Shown: piece by piece, positions 16,874-25,613 of the stretch
Numbering within the stretch: position 1 is the stretch's first letter
Layout: every line of letters begins with the position of its first letter
NCBI GenBank assembly: GCA_947650155.1
Contig: CANSUS010000001.1
Span: 62,001 to 126,000, forward strand
DNA from: an uncultured Lachnospiraceae bacterium
Lineage (GTDB): Bacteria; Bacillota; Clostridia; Lachnospirales; Lachnospiraceae
Length of the DNA: 64,000 nucleotides
Reading direction: 5' to 3'
Position numbers and translations under genes: made by a program
Notes under the pieces: generated by a model
Told to the model about the DNA's origin: nothing
Databases searched by the model: none
What the model saw: the letters and a program-made list of their open reading frames with translations, nothing else

Positions 16874-17263
16874 TTAAGCAATCTCTACTTCAATCTCTGC
16901 AAGATAGATTGTCTCATAATCATCTACATAACCACCATTAAAAGATATTATTTTAAATTGCTTTTCGGCATCAATTAAAACTTCACACTCTCCAAATGCG
17001 TCTTCATCCGTATCAAGTTCATATTTATCTTCATCTGTAAGATTATCATAATTTAATTTATATCCTTCACATTGTTTACAGTGAAATACATATGTAAATT
17101 TTTTTCCTTCTAAGAAATCTTCATCTGTAGCATCCGGAGTTGCCCAATGGATTCCAAGTTTATAAATCTTTCCAACTTCAAATTTTTGCTCAGAGTCAAA
17201 TTCCATGACGCGAACCGCTTCACCTATATAATTAATTTTTTTCCCATAATCTTCTCTGTTCAT
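16874..17263 (-). CDS. Acidic hypothetical protein with its own regulated promoter
   Basis: A 129-aa strongly acidic protein (MNREDYGKKINYIGEAVRVM at the start) with a short CKQC motif. The function is unknown. It is preceded by a clear promoter whose spacer contains a palindrome, and by AGGAAAGGAAA. It is the first gene of the minus-strand group with the AP2 protein and the short HTH protein, and the HTH protein is a candidate for binding the palindrome. Acidic DNA-mimic anti-restriction proteins have similar size and charge, but I see no motif for that. Confidence 0.7.
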   Translation of the reverse strand: MNREDYGKKINYIGEAVRVMEFDSEQKFEVGKIYKLGIHWATPDATDEDFLEGKKFTYVFHCKQCEGYKLNYDNLTDEDKYELDTDEDAFGECEVLIDAEKQFKIISFNGGYVDDYETIYLAEIEVEIA

Positions 17264-17294
17264 TTTAGTTTTCCTTTCCTCTCTTTATATTTAT

Positions 17295-17323
17295 AGTATA
17301 GTGTACATAGTACACTTTGTCAA
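17295..17323 (-). promoter_or_regulatory. Sigma-A promoter with operator in its spacer
   Basis: On the minus strand TTGACA (17318-17323), a 17-bp spacer and TATACT (17295-17300) form a near-consensus promoter for the acidic-protein gene. The palindrome AGTGTACnnnGTACACT (17300-17316) fills the spacer, so a bound repressor would exclude RNA polymerase. Confidence 0.85.
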
Positions 17324-17373
17324 GCAAATTTTTATATTTTTTTAATTATGAAAATAATTATTTCAAAAAAGTG

Positions 17374-17409
17374 CTTGACAACGTTCACGGATTCAACCAT
17401 CCTACATTC
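17374..17409 (+). promoter_or_regulatory. 36-bp shared box, copy 2 (transfer operon)
   Basis: Identical over all 36 positions to copy 3 near 32.4 kb. It begins CTTGACAACGTTCACGGATT and ends with CATCCTACATTC. It lies 42 nt before the first gene of the transfer operon. It has a TTGACA -35 but a poor -10. Confidence 0.8.
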
Positions 17410-17451
17410 AAAAAAATTACCAGCAATTTTAAGAAAGGAGATTTACGAAAT

Positions 17452-18012
17452 ATGGAAGCTGCTGTTATTCTCCCGGAACGGGAAAACAAAATTTTAAAAG
17501 AAAAATATAACCGCCTGATCGACCTTTATTTTGCTTTGCAAAAAGAAAATGAGCATTTAAAAAATCAAAATTTTTCCTTGACAAACGAACTGGAAGCCAT
17601 TGCCGGTGAACTGGAGGAATTAGAAAAAATGCAGGAAGAACTAAAAAGCTACACAGCGGATACACCGGAACTTATAGAAAAAAATCTTTTAGAATTTTTT
17701 TCTTCCTTCTTTACAGTCATCAGAAAAGCTTTGGATGAGGGCGCATTTATTCCCTACTCCTATGCCTCCAAAAATGCCAAAAATTATCTGAAGATCGAGA
17801 AAAATACATTTGAGCAGATCATAAATGACAATTCCTCTGTTCCGCTCAAAGAGTTCAGGGAATACAGTGCCGGATTTATGCTGATCCGGTCTGAAAACAA
17901 TAAATATGTTTTTACTAATGACAAGCAGACTGTTTATTACGTTAACAGATCCATCCTGAACTGTATGACGGCTAATCCGGCAGATGCATTGGCTGCTGTG
18001 GAGAATCATTAA
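17452..18012 (+). CDS. Coiled-coil protein, first gene of the transfer operon
   Basis: A 186-aa protein with a long heptad-rich helix (residues about 10-68) followed by a globular C-terminal part. I do not recognise a family. A longer open frame to 17317 would run through the promoter box and is unlikely; ATG 17452 follows AAAGGAG. The stop overlaps the next start (TAATG). As the first gene of a tcp-like operon it could be a regulator or a relaxosome component. Confidence 0.75.
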   Translation: MEAAVILPERENKILKEKYNRLIDLYFALQKENEHLKNQNFSLTNELEAIAGELEELEKMQEELKSYTADTPELIEKNLLEFFSSFFTVIRKALDEGAFIPYSYASKNAKNYLKIEKNTFEQIINDNSSVPLKEFREYSAGFMLIRSENNKYVFTNDKQTVYYVNRSILNCMTANPADALAAVENH

Positions 18013-18311
18013 TGCTGTATCGTTATATTAAAGAATTTATTGCAATCTGTTCTTATCTGGAAGAAAGCAATACTCCGTGCCGGAAAGGGTTTTTGATTAT
18101 CAAACGGGATAAACTGGAGGCGCTGCTTAATAAAAATGCCTATGAAACAGCAAACAATAAGCTTAAGGTCTGGAAAACACTGCACTGGATCAGTGCGGAA
18201 GACCGCCGTCTGACGCGCCGGGTTTATGAAGCGGATTCTAAAGAACAGCTGCCTTATATTTGGATCGATACAAAAGTTTTTCGGATGCTCAAACAGCTGG
18301 AGGCATCCTGA
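18012..18311 (+). CDS. TcpK-like small protein preceding oriT
   Basis: A 99-aa basic protein (MLYRYIKEFIAICSYLEESN at the start), helical with a possible winged-helix fold. The size and position match TcpK of plasmid pCW3, the accessory relaxosome protein encoded immediately before oriT and tcpM, which binds oriT. The match is by synteny, size and fold expectation, not by a residue motif. It is coupled to the upstream gene by TAATG. It is followed by a dyad-rich non-coding stretch. Confidence 0.6.
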   Translation: MLYRYIKEFIAICSYLEESNTPCRKGFLIIKRDKLEALLNKNAYETANNKLKVWKTLHWISAEDRRLTRRVYEADSKEQLPYIWIDTKVFRMLKQLEAS

Positions 18312-18612
18312 CTGCTCCTTTATCTGTATGTCTCAAAAAGTCTTTTGAGACATACGAGGATATGTGTACATTCCCTCCCCCATTCCCGTACATTCCGTAT
18401 CATGCTGCCAAAATACAGCCTGATACGGAACGCACGGAAACCGGCTCGGTCATGTACACATATCCTCATGCTAGATTACTATGTAATCTAGCCTATTATC
18501 GTGGAGTACTGGAAGTACCGTTTTTACCAATATTTATCAGGTTTTTTTGTGGTACTAATTTATCCTATTAACTTAATCATTCAGCACACGTCAAAACGAG
18601 GGATTTTTTACT
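18312..18612. other. Candidate oriT: non-coding dyad cluster
   Basis: About 300 nt without a credible gene. It contains a perfect 13-bp stem with a 4-nt loop (18326-18355), 16-bp arms at 18356-18371 and 18452-18467 enclosing a further hairpin (18393-18430, TTCCGTATCA with TGATACGGAA), a perfect 10-bp stem (18470-18492) and shorter GTACT/AGTAC dyads to 18556. It lies between the TcpK-like gene and the tcpM-like relaxase, exactly where oriT lies in pCW3. The dyads could instead be a replication origin or a structured leader RNA. Confidence 0.6.
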
Positions 18613-19443
18613 ATGAAATATGACTTACTGGAACCATATAAAGAATATCTGAATACGATCTACGGTAAAAATACAGCACGGAAATACTATTCTTCCGTGG
18701 TGAAACTCTTCCGTGACAAACAGTTCAATGACCTTGCAGAAATCGATCTCGATTTTATCAAAACCGAACTTCCGGAACGTTTTAAAACCCGGAATGAATT
18801 TAGTGCAGCTAAAAATGGGCTGATTCATTTAAAAGAATTATATCCGGCTCTTCCACTGCCTGACGAAGAATACTTTCACTGTGTCAGCATGAAAAAACGC
18901 AACCGAAGCAAAAAGCCGAAAAAATACCTCTATCTTGATCCGATCAGGCGGACGGTAAACCAGATAGACAATCCTAAATTGAAATATGCTTACCGGCTTG
19001 CACTTATATCAGGACTCCGCGTATCAGAACTTGGCGCGTTAAAAGCCTCAGATTTGCATTTTAATGATTCTGACGGAAAAATCATCCATGTGGACGTAAA
19101 ACACGGTAAAGGAGGCAGTAACGGCTGTGTAGAATGCCTTCCTGACGCTTACCTATATGAGCATTTACAGAAATTTACAAAAGAACATCCTGAAGGGAAT
19201 CTTTTTTATTCGGAGGCGCATATGAGGAAAGAAGCGGACCGGCTGCATCTTGAATGTCATGACTTCCGACGGATCTTTTCCCAGCAGCTTTGCAGCAAAC
19301 TAAAAGCGGAAAGGGATCTGGAACAAAAGGAAATCAATGCGGCCGTCCAGGAACGTATGCGACATAAACGATTTTCTACTACAAAGCGGTATCTGTATAA
19401 CCGTAAATTATGCATTAAACCACAAAGGAGTAATACTACATGA
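18613..19443 (+). CDS. tcpM: Tyrosine-recombinase-type relaxase, TcpM-like
   Basis: A 276-aa tyrosine recombinase fold protein. The catalytic set is visible: Arg136 (SGLRVSEL), Lys166 region (KHGKGG), His216-Arg219 (HDFRR), His251 and Tyr260 (TTKRYLY). In pCW3 the protein TcpM, of nearly the same length, replaces a classical MOB relaxase and starts transfer from an adjacent oriT. No other relaxase is present in this element, and the gene sits between the dyad cluster and tcpA, so a nicking role is more likely than integration, for which a serine recombinase is present. An integrase or resolvase role remains possible. Confidence 0.75.
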   Translation: MKYDLLEPYKEYLNTIYGKNTARKYYSSVVKLFRDKQFNDLAEIDLDFIKTELPERFKTRNEFSAAKNGLIHLKELYPALPLPDEEYFHCVSMKKRNRSKKPKKYLYLDPIRRTVNQIDNPKLKYAYRLALISGLRVSELGALKASDLHFNDSDGKIIHVDVKHGKGGSNGCVECLPDAYLYEHLQKFTKEHPEGNLFYSEAHMRKEADRLHLECHDFRRIFSQQLCSKLKAERDLEQKEINAAVQERMRHKRFSTTKRYLYNRKLCIKPQRSNTT

Positions 19444-21020
19444 GCAATATTGACAAAGAAATGGAAAACTTTATAGGTGACTTCTTCCTATTAATATTTA
19501 GCGTACTAAAGTCTCTGTTCTTAAATTGCTTTAAAGGCATAAAAAATCTGAACAGAAGAACTACTATAGTTCCTTTCCTGCTGACGCTTTATTTATCCGT
19601 GCTTATTTATATTTTCCATGATAAATACATACTTCTGCCCTTTGCAGCAGAGATAAGTAAAGGCATTTTTATCTTTTTGTTTTTACTGCCTGTTTTTTAT
19701 CTCTTTATCTTAGGGTGTTTTACAGGGAACGATGCGGGAGAATATGATGAAAAATTTGATACGATACACTTTAAAAGCAGAAATGGAAAGTACCCTAAAT
19801 TTTGCGGTTCTAAGACAGAAGGAAAAAAGAAATATCTGACTTTTAAAAGTGCGATCCCGTTAAGTGAATGGAAAAAGAACAAGGAATATCTGGAAACTGC
19901 TTTCGACTGCAATATTTTAAAGATCCAAAGCACTTCTTCCAAAAAAATAATTACCCTTACTACGGTACCAAGCGACTGTACCATCCCGGAGTATATCACA
20001 TGGAAAGATGCTTATCATTCCGAAAAAGACGGCGTCATTACACTTGGAGTCAGTGCATTATCAACTATATCTTTTAATTTAAATAAAAATCCGCATATCC
20101 TGATTGCCGGTGAAACCGGCTCCGGTAAATCCGTAATACTGCGCTGCTGTCTATGGCAGTTAGCGCTGCAGGGCGCTCAAGTAATCATGATCGACTTCAA
20201 AGGCGGCGTTGAGTTTGGAAAGCAATACAAACAGTTTGGAGAAGTCATCATAAAAAGGGAGCGCGCGGTAGAAGTTTTGGAACTGCTGGTTCGTGAAAAT
20301 GAAGCAAGACTGGAATTATTCAATGACATGGATGTTAAAAACATTCAGGAATATAACCGTTCCTCCAGTGAAAAACTGTGCCGGATCGGCGTTTTCTGTG
20401 ATGAAATCGCTGAAATGCTTGATAAAAAAGGTGTTTCCAAAAATGACCGTATTATTTATGAAAAGCTGGAAGCGCACCTTTCCACTTTAGCCAGACTTTC
20501 CAGAGCTACCGGAATTAATCTGTTTTTAGGAACACAGCGGCCAGATGCCAATATTATTACCGGACAGATCAAGACCAATATTCCGCTTCGTGTATCAGGA
20601 CGTTTTGCGGATAAGGCAGCCAGTGAAATTGTTCTTGGCGCCACAGATGCAACGGATCTGTCTGATATAAAAGGACGCTTTATGTTTAAACAGGGCGCCG
20701 AAATAACGGAATTTCAAAGTTATTATTTTAATGATAATACTGCCCTGCGCTCTCTGGATGTGAGTACCGGACAGATCCTGACGCCAGGACTTGGAAAGAG
20801 CAATGCACAGACGGTACCGGCAGCAAAATCCAAAAATACAGCACAGCCAAGGGCAAAACCGGCTGCCAAATCTTCCAAATTCCATAAATCCAATACTTCC
20901 GCTTTTACGGATATGGATATAGACGCTGCATCTATCGACTGGGAGGCGCAGCTTCGGGAAATGGATGCTTATGATCTGAATTTAGATTTTGGAAAAGAAG
21001 AAATAAAGGAGGAATCATGA
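19440..21020 (+). CDS. tcpA: TcpA: FtsK/SpoIIIE-type coupling ATPase
   Basis: A 526-aa DNA translocase or coupling protein that would deliver DNA to the transfer channel. Two N-terminal membrane segments (about residues 43-60 and 64-95) precede the motor domain. The Walker A is GETGSGKS (224-231), with IDFKGG near 251 and VFCDEIAEML (Walker B) near 310. LGTQRPDANIITGQIK is the typical FtsK/TcpA motif. The C-terminal tail is low-complexity. It overlaps tcpM by 4 nt and tcpC by 4 nt (ATGA), so the operon is tightly coupled. Confidence 0.92.
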   Translation: MSNIDKEMENFIGDFFLLIFSVLKSLFLNCFKGIKNLNRRTTIVPFLLTLYLSVLIYIFHDKYILLPFAAEISKGIFIFLFLLPVFYLFILGCFTGNDAGEYDEKFDTIHFKSRNGKYPKFCGSKTEGKKKYLTFKSAIPLSEWKKNKEYLETAFDCNILKIQSTSSKKIITLTTVPSDCTIPEYITWKDAYHSEKDGVITLGVSALSTISFNLNKNPHILIAGETGSGKSVILRCCLWQLALQGAQVIMIDFKGGVEFGKQYKQFGEVIIKRERAVEVLELLVRENEARLELFNDMDVKNIQEYNRSSSEKLCRIGVFCDEIAEMLDKKGVSKNDRIIYEKLEAHLSTLARLSRATGINLFLGTQRPDANIITGQIKTNIPLRVSGRFADKAASEIVLGATDATDLSDIKGRFMFKQGAEITEFQSYYFNDNTALRSLDVSTGQILTPGLGKSNAQTVPAAKSKNTAQPRAKPAAKSSKFHKSNTSAFTDMDIDAASIDWEAQLREMDAYDLNLDFGKEEIKEES

Positions 21021-22021
21021 AAAAACAGCAAAAAAACAAGGAAAAAATTTTAGATGTACGCAAACCAAAGGAAAAGAATTATGTCTTAAAAAGAAATGGT
21101 TATTTAAAGGTTCTGCGTGTCTTTCTATGGGCTTTTATCGTTTTCTTTTTTATAAAAGGGATTCTGGTCACAGCACAGCCTACGGACGAAGAACAGATTA
21201 ACCAGACCATTAAAAATTTTAAGCAGGAATTTGCTTCTTTTAAAGGCGAAAATGAAGAAATCATGAGTTTTGCACAGAATTTCGCAAGGGAATACCTGAC
21301 TTATTCCGTAAAAGATGAAAAAGGCTATAAAAACCGCCTGCAGCCCTATGTCAGCGACCGTTTTCTAACAATGACTGACATCACTGATTTTTCAGCAAAT
21401 GCGGAAGCTACCTATGTACAGGCATATAGAAAAGAACAATATTCTAAAAATCAGTATGATGTTTATGTTCTTGCCGACATTACATATACCTACACAGACT
21501 CTTTCACTGACGAGGACGGTACTATTACGAACATTACCCATACCAAAACGGACAAGTCCTACTTGAAAATCCCTGTCTATGCTGCAGGCGGCGCGTATAT
21601 GATTGAAGATCTTCCAATATTTGTAGCAGACAGCCTGTTAGCCGGTGATTATGATACGTCTGCGGTTTCCGGCAGCCGGGCAGGCGACGCCGTAACTGCG
21701 GATATTAAAACTACCCTTTTAAATTTCTTTTCCGCCTACTATGAAGCTGACCAAAGCGTAATCGATTATTACATAAGCTCTACGGCGGATAAAAGCACAT
21801 TCTGGGGGCTCTATGGTAGATATAAGTTTGATTCCATTACCAGCCTGAACTGCTACAGTGTTGAGGGAATTAACGGCTATGTCTGCCTGGTAACTACTAA
21901 AATAAGAGACAGCGGAAACAATGCGGCCCTGTCACAGCAGTATAACTTGTTAATACGTTCTGAAGGCGACAGATATTACATACAAGATATGAACACGAAA
22001 ACAATGAATTTAAATTATTAG
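21017..22021 (+). CDS. tcpC: TcpC family conjugation membrane protein
   Basis: A 334-aa bitopic protein with one N-terminal membrane segment (about 31-50) and an extracytoplasmic region of two NTF2-like domains, as known for TcpC of pCW3 (VirB8-like scaffold). EEQINQTIKNFKQEFASFKG starts the first external domain. It is preceded by AAGGAGG. It should be an essential structural part of the Gram-positive type IV secretion apparatus. Confidence 0.88.
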   Translation: MKKQQKNKEKILDVRKPKEKNYVLKRNGYLKVLRVFLWAFIVFFFIKGILVTAQPTDEEQINQTIKNFKQEFASFKGENEEIMSFAQNFAREYLTYSVKDEKGYKNRLQPYVSDRFLTMTDITDFSANAEATYVQAYRKEQYSKNQYDVYVLADITYTYTDSFTDEDGTITNITHTKTDKSYLKIPVYAAGGAYMIEDLPIFVADSLLAGDYDTSAVSGSRAGDAVTADIKTTLLNFFSAYYEADQSVIDYYISSTADKSTFWGLYGRYKFDSITSLNCYSVEGINGYVCLVTTKIRDSGNNAALSQQYNLLIRSEGDRYYIQDMNTKTMNLNY

Positions 22022-22033
22022 GAGGATTTGACT

Positions 22034-22396
22034 ATGCAGAAAACAAACCATAAAAATGTTACACAGCAAACCGAAAAAAAGAAACTTGTAAGTGTACTAC
22101 AATATCTCTGTATTCAGTTTACGTTTATTTTTGCCTGCTGTTCAACCTGCTTTGCAGATCAGGGATCATCTGGTCCCAAATATGCTGAAGATGGCGCCAG
22201 ATGGCTTTTAGAACAGCTGTTTTGGGTAGCAATCGTTGTTATTGTGATTATCATGATTAAATGTGCTGTGGCAAGAAATACGGTCGCCTGTGTTGTCACC
22301 ATTATTGTAGGCGCCGGCATATGCTTTTTTATTAAAAATCCAAGTATATTTACAACAATAGGGACTGCCATTGCCAATGCTGTCGGCCTGCAATGA
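22034..22396 (+). CDS. TcpD-like small membrane protein
   Basis: A 120-aa protein with an apparent signal peptide or first membrane segment (ending near TCFADQG) and two hydrophobic helices (about 63-80 and 83-103). The size and position between tcpC and tcpE match TcpD; VirB2/VirB3-type roles have been proposed for such proteins. The start is at ATG 22034 after GGAGG. Confidence 0.7.
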   Translation: MQKTNHKNVTQQTEKKKLVSVLQYLCIQFTFIFACCSTCFADQGSSGPKYAEDGARWLLEQLFWVAIVVIVIIMIKCAVARNTVACVVTIIVGAGICFFIKNPSIFTTIGTAIANAVGLQ

Positions 22397-22410
22397 CGTG
22401 AGGTGGACAT

Positions 22411-22821
22411 ATGGCAAATAATAATCAGGAAATCAATAAAGTTACACTCTATTCCTACTCAAAAGTATGGACTGTGGAAAAAAAGGTTTATTCCCTGTTT
22501 GATATGATCCTGCCGGCGCCAATCAATCCCTATACGATTGTGGTTTTCATCTTTGTCCTTTTAGGATTTATGGGTTTGGAACGACTGCTTCCGTTCCTCT
22601 CAAACATCCCGGTTATTTTACGCTATCTGGTACTGCCGTATTTGAGCGCGCAGTACCTTATGAAAAAGAAACTAGACGGTAAAAACCCGCTAAAATATTT
22701 ACTCGGCATTTTCTTATATCTCATTACTGAACGGGGATTTTACATGGAAAAATTTACAAAACATCCGGCAGGGGAAGAAAATCTGAAACTAAACTGGAAA
22801 TGCAGTAAAGGAGGGTTTTGA
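22411..22821 (+). CDS. tcpE: TcpE family conjugal transfer membrane protein
   Basis: A 136-aa protein with two membrane segments (about 34-60 and 63-80) and the family context KVYSLFDMILPAPINPYTIV, then KFTKHPAGEE near the C-terminus. TcpE is a short integral membrane part of pCW3-type and ICEBs1-type (ConD) transfer machines. It lies 3 nt upstream of the tcpF-like gene. Confidence 0.82.
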   Translation: MANNNQEINKVTLYSYSKVWTVEKKVYSLFDMILPAPINPYTIVVFIFVLLGFMGLERLLPFLSNIPVILRYLVLPYLSAQYLMKKKLDGKNPLKYLLGIFLYLITERGFYMEKFTKHPAGEENLKLNWKCSKGGF

Positions 22822-22824
22822 TTT

Positions 22825-25515
22825 ATGAAATGTCCTATCAAATATTATGAAGATAATCTGATTTTTAATGAGGATGGCAGCTGTTGGGCTGCCTTTCGTC
22901 TGATCGGCTATGATTACGATTTTTTAGATGATGAAAGCAAGATTGCGCTGCTCTATAAGTCAGCAAGATTTTTATCCGGGCTGATTTCACGCGCCCAAAT
23001 TTTAATCATCCCTATGGAACAAAATAACAAAGAGCATTTTCGGATGCTGCGCGGCAGGATACGAAAAACGGATGCTTTATATGATGCTGCCTGCAATCAT
23101 GCGCAGGATACGGAAAAATACCTGGAAAAAACGCTGACTTCCAACGGCGAAGTTAATGATTACCGGTTTTATCTGGTCGCCAAGCTGAATGAAGATAATC
23201 CGGATTTTATGGATACTCTGCGTGACGCATACCAATATATGATAAAAGATCCGATCAATGCAATAAATGTGGCGCTGAATCTTGATACAAGGGACGTCTT
23301 AAGGAGCCGGATCAAAAAAAGTATTTCGACAGCAAACAAATTTTACAGTGCGCAGTCAAAAAAAATGAATCTGGAGGCAGTTACATCCAGTGAATTACAA
23401 ATGCTCTTCAGGAGGATGGCATTCAGGGGGCTTAATGAACCTCTTCCACTCTTCTATGCAGATGGAAATTTTAACGAATGGAAACCGGACGCTGTAGAGA
23501 TCCCATTGGGAAAAACAGACACGATTGTGCGCCCTTACGGGCATGATATTGTAAATTTATTTTCCGGAACGATACGCAGCCACAACCGTGTTATAACCGT
23601 AAAGCATAACCGCAAGACTTCTTACCAGACATTTCTTGTGATTACCCATGTGCCGGAACCTTTGGAGTTTCCCGGATGCGAATGGTTATATATGCTGCAA
23701 AAGTATAATACGCAGGCTGAAGTATGTATCTCTTTAAAATCAAATGCATACCGGGATTCTTTACATAAGATCGATCTGAAAAAGCGTGAATTATCCAGCC
23801 AGATCGGAAATGTTGCAGAAGCAAATGCCCGTATCCCGGAGGATCTTTTAGAAGGACAGGAATCCGCGGATACTCTTGAAAATGAGATCCGCACATACAG
23901 AGAACCAGTTTTGAGTACTTCCATCACGATCTGCCTCTCGGCTGACAGTCCTGAACTGTTAGAAGAAAAAGTAATTTTAATAAAAGAGGCTTACGAAGAT
24001 ATGCAGTTTGTCGTGGAACGTCCTCTTGCAGACCAACTAAAGCTATATATGCAGTTTATTCCAAGCAACTGTAAACCCATTTCCGATTATGTGTTGCAGC
24101 TTACCCCTCTTTGCCTTTCCAGCGGCATCATAGGCGCCGTACATGAACTAGGGGATAAAAACGGCCCTTATATTGGTACGACAGGCGCCGAGCGGAAACC
24201 GGTATTTTTAGACATGGGACAGGCGCCTTTGCGCAATAAATCCGCTGCCGCAACTTTTTTTGGCAATCTGGGAGTCGGTAAATCCTTCAATGCCAATCTT
24301 TTACTGGTACTCAACGTTTTATACGGCGGTTATGGACTTATTTTCGATCCGAAAGGCGAACGTACTCATTGGATAACAGATTTCCATATTTTTGATGGCA
24401 TGATTAATCTTGTAAGTCTGAGTGCGGATGCTGCTTTTAAAGGAACACTTGACCCCTACAATATCTACAAAGAAGATATTGATATGGCAAACGAACTTGC
24501 ACTTAATGTAATCTCAGAACTTTTTCGGATCAGCCCGACTTCACCGGAATACACCGCGCTTCTCACCGCTGCAAAGAAGCTGAAAGAAGACTATAAATCA
24601 GGCAGCCATACTCCCTCCATGCTGTATCTTGCCGCTGTACTGGAACAATTTGCCGCTGCAGATGAATTATGCAAAACGGCATCCGCTCTTGCCCGCCGGT
24701 TACGGTTACAGGAAGTTGCCGGAATGAGTACACTGCTGTTTGGAGATGGATCGGAAGAGGCAATTAATCTGGATAACCGCCTGAATATTCTTCAGATCCA
24801 GAATCTGAAATTACCAAGCCCGGAAACGTCGAAAGCAGACTATACCACAGAAGAAATGCTTTCTACAGTCATCATGATGGTGCTTTCCCACTTTGCAAAG
24901 AAATTTGCCCTGGTAAAACGTCCCGTATTCAAAATTATTCTGTTTGATGAATCGTGGGCGCTTGGCAAAACAGCGGAAGGTGTCAAGCTCTATGATTTTC
25001 TTGCCAGAATGGGAAGGTCTTTATTTACCGGCATTATATTTAACGGACATTCCGTATTGGATATTCCGACAGAAGGCATTAAAAATACAATTAGTTATAA
25101 GTTTTGTTTTCAAACAACAAATGACAGTGAGGCTGTCAGGATGTGCGAATATCTCGGGTTGGAAAGTACGGAAGAAAATAAAGATATTATTAAAAATCTT
25201 GGTAACGGGCAATGTCTCTTTCAAGACTTGGATCAGCATATAGGGATTCTGGACTTTGATGCAGTATTTCAGGATTTTATTGATGTATTCAGCACAACGC
25301 CTACAACAGATGATCCTCCTGCAAAACCTACACAGCAGACAATGCTTCCAAATTCCGTTAAAGAGACTTCCGGTACACCTTCTGATCCGAAGATCGATTC
25401 TGATCTGAAAACAGATTCTGATCCGATAACTAATTTTATTCCGGGAACTAATGACGACGAAGCGGATATATCAGATCTTGAATTTAGCATAGAAGAACTG
25501 CTGACCAAAGTATAA
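22825..25515 (+). CDS. tcpF: TcpF / VirB4-type conjugation ATPase
   Basis: An 896-aa ATPase that powers the transfer channel. The Walker A is GNLGVGKSF (about residues 483-491) and the Walker B is IILFDESWAL (about 710). The N-terminal half is the VirB4 mating domain, followed by the RecA-like motor. The last 70 residues are acidic and repetitive (DPKIDSDLKTDSDP). It corresponds to TcpF of pCW3 and ConE of ICEBs1 and is the most conserved part of the locus. Confidence 0.93.
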   Translation: MKCPIKYYEDNLIFNEDGSCWAAFRLIGYDYDFLDDESKIALLYKSARFLSGLISRAQILIIPMEQNNKEHFRMLRGRIRKTDALYDAACNHAQDTEKYLEKTLTSNGEVNDYRFYLVAKLNEDNPDFMDTLRDAYQYMIKDPINAINVALNLDTRDVLRSRIKKSISTANKFYSAQSKKMNLEAVTSSELQMLFRRMAFRGLNEPLPLFYADGNFNEWKPDAVEIPLGKTDTIVRPYGHDIVNLFSGTIRSHNRVITVKHNRKTSYQTFLVITHVPEPLEFPGCEWLYMLQKYNTQAEVCISLKSNAYRDSLHKIDLKKRELSSQIGNVAEANARIPEDLLEGQESADTLENEIRTYREPVLSTSITICLSADSPELLEEKVILIKEAYEDMQFVVERPLADQLKLYMQFIPSNCKPISDYVLQLTPLCLSSGIIGAVHELGDKNGPYIGTTGAERKPVFLDMGQAPLRNKSAAATFFGNLGVGKSFNANLLLVLNVLYGGYGLIFDPKGERTHWITDFHIFDGMINLVSLSADAAFKGTLDPYNIYKEDIDMANELALNVISELFRISPTSPEYTALLTAAKKLKEDYKSGSHTPSMLYLAAVLEQFAAADELCKTASALARRLRLQEVAGMSTLLFGDGSEEAINLDNRLNILQIQNLKLPSPETSKADYTTEEMLSTVIMMVLSHFAKKFALVKRPVFKIILFDESWALGKTAEGVKLYDFLARMGRSLFTGIIFNGHSVLDIPTEGIKNTISYKFCFQTTNDSEAVRMCEYLGLESTEENKDIIKNLGNGQCLFQDLDQHIGILDFDAVFQDFIDVFSTTPTTDDPPAKPTQQTMLPNSVKETSGTPSDPKIDSDLKTDSDPITNFIPGTNDDEADISDLEFSIEELLTKV

Positions 25516-25613
25516 GAGGAGAACAAGTTGAATAAAAATGCGTATTCAACCTATTGATTTTAAGTCCGTTTTAACGGCTATGGGCGCGCCGCAACGCGCA
25601 GATGGGTATAAGA

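Noticed and set aside
17317-17451. N-terminal extension of the first transfer-operon protein
   Set aside because: The extension would translate the 36-bp promoter box, and a good ribosome site precedes ATG 17452.
18613-19443. The tyrosine recombinase as the integrase of element 1
   Set aside because: It lies in the middle of the transfer operon, far from both ends, while a serine recombinase lies 62 nt from one end. A relaxase-type role fits the tcp synteny better, though it is not proven.
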